A DNA stretch of 43,854 bases from Eubacterium sp. CAG:841 (GTDB lineage Bacteria > Bacillota > Clostridia > Oscillospirales > CAG-272), in contig FR898235.1 of the NCBI GenBank assembly GCA_000437375.1, forward strand, positions 35,287 through 79,140, written 5' to 3'. This document shows positions 40,686 to 43,854 of this stretch, one piece after another. Made by a program: the position numbers and the translations under genes. Below the pieces are notes generated by a model, which did no database searches, had not been told where the DNA came from, and saw only the letters and a program-made list of their open reading frames with translations. How positions within the stretch are numbered: the first letter of the stretch is position 1; the number at the start of each line of letters is the position of its first letter.

Positions 40686-41771
40686 TTACATCATACCGGG
40701 TCGATCGGACGAATCGTCGTCCTTGTCGGCCGATTCGGCTTTTCTTCTGACAAATACGCTAACTGCGCCGATTATCGAAAGCAACGTAAGCGCGAGCTGC
40801 GGAGCAAGAAGTACGAGCATAACAAAAATAAAAGCCGACATGCCTTTTCTGTTCTGCATTTTCGGATTTTTCGCCCCGAATGCGGAGGAAAAGCCTATCG
40901 CTATAAACACGGGTGCGGTAACAAGAATAAGGTTGTACATAACTATTCCGACCACCGAACCCGACGAAGAAAACAGAGCTATAATATAGCACACCGCAAA
41001 TATCGCACAGGAAGCTGCGTATATTATCACCGTTACCATAGAGGGATAAAGCTCCCAGCGGGGAGAAGGAAGTATAACCTCGCAATGCGTTTTGCGTGCA
41101 AAGAGTTTTACAAAGCAGGTAGTTATCCAGCACGTTATTTCAAGTGCTGCTATTATAAGTCCCGGAAGAAGCGATATCATTGAAGATATAACCGTATTTA
41201 CATATTCCTTCAGCGCGTCGGTTTCAACCTGATATCCGAGCGCCAGAAGCCTTTCTGAAAGGCTTTCGGTATATTTCAGGAGCGGCGTGCGGACCGCATC
41301 TGCCTTGCTGTTAAAGAAAGCTATGATTCCGTCAGCGGAAAGCTCGCCTCCTGCGCGGAAATAAAGCACCGCAACCGAAATGAAAAGCATCAGTCCCGCC
41401 GCCGCAGACATTGCAACCACCGCTGCCGTTCTGCCGCTTTTGTTTATGATACAAACGGCAAGAATTCCGCCGACAGCTATAAAAGTACAGAAAGCGATAA
41501 CGCTTTCAACGCCTTTTCCGGATACGGTAAGTATTCCCGAACTCAGCACCACCGAGAGCGGGCAGACTATACAGCTCACGGTTGACGCACCCATGCAGAT
41601 GATTATTGCAAGCATTGCCGAAGCCATCGTCATAAGAATTATGCCGAAAAGCCAAAGTCCCGTTATAAAGCACAAAGCCGCTGCAATCGCAAACAAAAGC
41701 AGTAATATTCCGGGCACTGTCGGGGAAACCATTCTGTTTCCCGCTCCGCCGTTTTTCATATCGTTATTCAT
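40686..41771 (-). CDS. DUF2232 (YybS-like) membrane protein
   Basis: 361 residues with eight or so hydrophobic segments, a typical YybS size, acidic C-terminal tail. I recognise it mainly by context: in Bacillota a DUF2232 protein precedes gdpP. It also has the polytopic segment FIFVMLVLLAPQLALTLLSII near its end. Function unknown. It overlaps hprK by 8 bases and precedes gdpP by 37 bases, so the three are one operon. Confidence 0.8.
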   Translation of the reverse strand: MNNDMKNGGAGNRMVSPTVPGILLLLFAIAAALCFITGLWLFGIILMTMASAMLAIIICMGASTVSCIVCPLSVVLSSGILTVSGKGVESVIAFCTFIAVGGILAVCIINKSGRTAAVVAMSAAAGLMLFISVAVLYFRAGGELSADGIIAFFNSKADAVRTPLLKYTESLSERLLALGYQVETDALKEYVNTVISSMISLLPGLIIAALEITCWITTCFVKLFARKTHCEVILPSPRWELYPSMVTVIIYAASCAIFAVCYIIALFSSSGSVVGIVMYNLILVTAPVFIAIGFSSAFGAKNPKMQNRKGMSAFIFVMLVLLAPQLALTLLSIIGAVSVFVRRKAESADKDDDSSDRPGMM

Positions 41772-42744
41772 TGTTCTCCTCTGCCCCTCCAGAAAGGAGC
41801 TTGTTCATTCGTTTGTTGAATTCCTCAGCCGTGTTATAGCCCATCTTTTTCTGACGGTTGTTCATTGCGGCTATTTCAAGAATAATCGCAAGGTTTCTTC
41901 CCGGTCTTACGGGAATAGTCGTCGTGGGAACTTCTATTCCGAGAATGTTCGTCGTCTCCTGTTCAAGACCGAGTCTGTCATAAATCTTGTTCTTATCCCA
42001 CTGTTCAAGCTTTATAACCATATCTATCTTTTCGGTCTCCTTTACGGCGCCCATACCGAAAAGCCTGCGCACGTCAACTATTCCTATTCCGCGAAGCTCT
42101 ATAAAGTGTCTTATTATTTCCGGTGAAGAACCCACAAGAGTCTTTGCCGAAACTTTCTTTATCTCAACTGCGTCGTCCGCTATGAATCTGTGCCCGCGTT
42201 TTACAAGCTCTATCGCCGTTTCGCTCTTACCGACTCCGCTTTCACCGAGCATAAGTATTCCCTCGCCGTAGACTTCGACAAGCACGCCGTGACGTGTTAT
42301 TCTCGGAGCAAGATAAATATTGAGCGAAGCTATGAGCGCTGCCTGAAACTCCGATGATTTCTGAGAGGTACGGAACACGGGAACAGAATATTTTTCTGCG
42401 GCACCGAGCATTTCGTCAAAAACGGGAAGCTCTGTCGTCACTATAACAGCGGGAATTCCCGTTTCAAAAAGCGCATCAAGCTTTTTTCTTCTTTCTTCCG
42501 GCGCAACCGAACCGAGATATTCCGATTCGGCATTGCCGACAAGCTGCAAACGCTTGTGATCGAAGCAATCGAAAAATCCGCCGAGCGCAAGACCCGGACG
42601 GCTCACGTCAGAGCTTTTTATCTGTTTCTTTTCCCATCCTTCCGGAACATATATTTTTTCAAGTCTGAATTCGTCGGTTATTTTTTTCAGTTCGACGCTG
42701 TATTCGCCGACAGCGTATTCCATACCGTTTCCGTCAATGTTCAT
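41764..42744 (-). CDS. hprK: HPr kinase/phosphorylase
   Basis: 326 residues. Bifunctional enzyme that phosphorylates HPr on Ser46 for carbon catabolite control and also reverses it. N-terminal domain about 1-150, then Walker A GESGVGKS (167-174) with RHG ahead of it (H152), and the HprK signature IELRGIGIVDVRRLFGMGAV. ATG with AGGGAT. First gene of the hprK-DUF2232-gdpP operon. Carbon control and c-di-AMP turnover are thus co-expressed here. Confidence 0.95.
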   Translation of the reverse strand: MNIDGNGMEYAVGEYSVELKKITDEFRLEKIYVPEGWEKKQIKSSDVSRPGLALGGFFDCFDHKRLQLVGNAESEYLGSVAPEERRKKLDALFETGIPAVIVTTELPVFDEMLGAAEKYSVPVFRTSQKSSEFQAALIASLNIYLAPRITRHGVLVEVYGEGILMLGESGVGKSETAIELVKRGHRFIADDAVEIKKVSAKTLVGSSPEIIRHFIELRGIGIVDVRRLFGMGAVKETEKIDMVIKLEQWDKNKIYDRLGLEQETTNILGIEVPTTTIPVRPGRNLAIILEIAAMNNRQKKMGYNTAEEFNKRMNKLLSGGAEENNE

Positions 42745-42811
42745 ATGTTATCCCTTCACATTCGCCGCGCAGAGCATACTTCTGCCGACATTTATAAAAT
42801 AATACAAGTTA

Positions 42812-42840
42812 ATTATATCCTATATCGATATTATTTTCAA
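42812..42840 (-). promoter_or_regulatory. Promoter of hprK-DUF2232-gdpP operon
   Basis: Minus strand TTGAAA (42840-42835), 17 bases, TATAAT (42817-42812). Confidence 0.75.
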
Positions 42841-42848
42841 TAAATATT

Positions 42849-42871
42849 TTATGTTTTTTTCGTAAACATAA
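42849..42871. repeat. Inverted repeat in hprK/DUF421 divergent gap
   Basis: TTATGTTT (42849-42856) and AAACATAA (42864-42871), 7-base spacer, upstream of the DUF421 gene. I find no clear sigma-A promoter for that gene, so this could be an operator or the leader hairpin. Confidence 0.45.
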
Positions 42872-42898
42872 TAAAAAAGCTCTTTTTGCGGAGGAAAT

Positions 42899-43543
42899 AT
42901 GGCTTCAATATTCATAAGAACCGTTCTCATTTACGTAATTTTGATAGCAATGATGCGCTTTACGGGAAAAAGACAGATAGGTCAGCTTCAGGTGTCCGAG
43001 CTGATAACTGCGTTTCTTATGAGCGAAATAGCGTCAAGCCCCATAACGGACAGCAACATTCCCATTCTTCACGCGATAATACCTATAACGGTTATCCTCT
43101 GCCTTGAAGTCATCGCGTCGTTCCTTTCAACCAAGTCGGCAATAATCAAGAAATTTCTCGAAGGCAAGCCGAGCGTCGTCGTCCGTAACGGAAAGCCCGT
43201 TCAAAAGGAAATGGCTAAAATGAGAATGAGCGTAGAGGATCTTTTCTGCCAGCTTCGCTTGAAAGACACGCCCTCCCCCGCTGTCGTCGATTACGCGATA
43301 TTCGAGCCGAACGGACAGATATCTGTCTTTCCGCTTGAAAACGCGCCGACCGTCACGGGCATAGCGCACCCGGTTATAGTCGACGGACACATAATAAGCT
43401 ACGTCCTGAGCGACATCGGCAAAGACGAAAAATGGCTCGGAAAAATTCTCGAAGACAAGAAAATACGCGATATAAAAACGGTCTTTCTTATGACAGTAGA
43501 CGACGGCGACGCGATAACCGTTTACAGAAAGGAGTCGAAATGA
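42899..43543 (+). CDS. DUF421 (YetF/YrbG-like) membrane protein
   Basis: 214 residues. Three N-terminal membrane segments (about 5-75), then a soluble DUF421 domain. Signature parts: RFTGKRQIGQLQVSELITAF, ASSPITDSNIPI, GKPSVVVRNGKPV and MSVEDLFCQLRLKD. Function unknown; relatives are linked to spore envelope or germination. GGAGG stands 4 bases before the ATG. Its stop overlaps the next start (ATGA). Confidence 0.92.
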   Translation: MASIFIRTVLIYVILIAMMRFTGKRQIGQLQVSELITAFLMSEIASSPITDSNIPILHAIIPITVILCLEVIASFLSTKSAIIKKFLEGKPSVVVRNGKPVQKEMAKMRMSVEDLFCQLRLKDTPSPAVVDYAIFEPNGQISVFPLENAPTVTGIAHPVIVDGHIISYVLSDIGKDEKWLGKILEDKKIRDIKTVFLMTVDDGDAITVYRKESK

Positions 43544-43854
43544 AAACGTTTATAGTATCCGTTCTGCTTTTGTGCGCAGTGCTGACTTTTATAGTATTCA
43601 ACACCACGTATATATGCTCGCGCTCTGATGAAATGCTTGAAACAGTCGATTCGCTTCCGCAAAGCAAGGAAGATTTTGAAGCGGACATTTCCGCTGCGTT
43701 TGAAAAAACCCAAAAGCTGTGGGATTTATGGGACAAGACGATAGATAAATTTGCCTACACAATAGGTTACAGTCATATCGACAGAGCGGATGATTCGATT
43801 GCAGAACTTTACGCCGCCGCAAAAAACGGCGACGGTGAATCGTTTATCACCGCC
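43540..43854 (+). CDS. DUF4363 family protein, 5' part (runs off right edge)
   Basis: First 105 residues visible. N-terminal membrane anchor (MKTFIVSVLLLCAVLTFIVF) followed by an extracytoplasmic helical region with LWDLWDKTIDKFAYTIGYSHID. Small membrane-anchored DUF4363 proteins accompany DUF421 genes in Clostridia, and this one overlaps the DUF421 stop by 4 bases with GGAG upstream. Function unknown. Confidence 0.8.
   Translation, partial: MKTFIVSVLLLCAVLTFIVFNTTYICSRSDEMLETVDSLPQSKEDFEADISAAFEKTQKLWDLWDKTIDKFAYTIGYSHIDRADDSIAELYAAAKNGDGESFITA

Overview
The window looks like chromosomal DNA of a spore-forming member of the Bacillota, most likely class Clostridia and perhaps a gut Oscillospirales/Eubacteriales relative. 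The supports are SpmA/SpmB, a GerA-type receptor subunit, AbrB-type regulators, the HprK-DUF2232-GdpP block, Gram-positive lipoprotein signals, strong AGGAGG-type ribosome binding sites with frequent GTG/TTG starts, and sigma-A promoters that are often of the extended -10 form. The placement is inferred from gene content, since no rRNA is present. I see no prophage, insertion sequence, CRISPR array or origin. Genes are dense and nearly every gap holds a recognisable promoter or terminator.

Layout from left to right. Bases 1-5003 hold the 5' two thirds of recG (minus strand) diverging from hisS-aspS-RNHCP protein. Bases 5066-7297 hold an AbrB regulator, spmA-spmB and a cyclophilin lipoprotein. 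Bases 7482-9475 hold an unknown lipoprotein, tRNA-Thr and tRNA-Tyr, and a DUF975 membrane protein. Bases 9605-11851 hold a glycine riboswitch, a Na+/glycine-alanine symporter and a GreA-family factor. Bases 11918-15813 hold a zinc-ribbon protein and SGNH hydrolase (minus), then AlaX-like, MnmM/YtqB-like and DUF523 genes (plus). Bases 15851-20488 (minus) hold a large surface protein with a broken M6 protease motif, a HAD phosphatase and a DUF2156-GNAT fusion.

Bases 20656-22345 hold an AbrB-like regulator with an ABC exporter. They are followed by a hairpin element, two membrane proteins and rplS with a structured leader (minus). Bases 24668-26916 hold a spore germination receptor pair with a short B-like subunit and no C subunit. 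Bases 26929-29730 (minus) hold rbfA-nrnA-truB-GNAT. Bases 29909-35786 hold a TerB_N/TerB_C protein, a BrxC/BrxD-like (DUF2791-type) P-loop ATPase and a GH2 beta-galactosidase in one tight run. Bases 35878-38551 hold YitT and a GH20 hexosaminidase. Bases 38606-42744 (minus) hold hprK-DUF2232-gdpP, and 42899-43854 hold DUF421-DUF4363 at the right edge.

Most genes are housekeeping: translation and tRNA quality (HisRS, AspRS, AlaX-like, MnmM-like, TruB, RbfA, L19), nucleotide signalling (GdpP, NrnA), carbon control (HprK) and glycan breakdown (GH2, GH20, SGNH). The parts least explained by known systems are the two-gene TerB/ATPase unit without its usual helicase partner and tied to a beta-galactosidase, the Thr-stalked surface pseudo-protease, the reduced germination operon, and the two AbrB-type genes each preceded by its own repeat array or palindrome.
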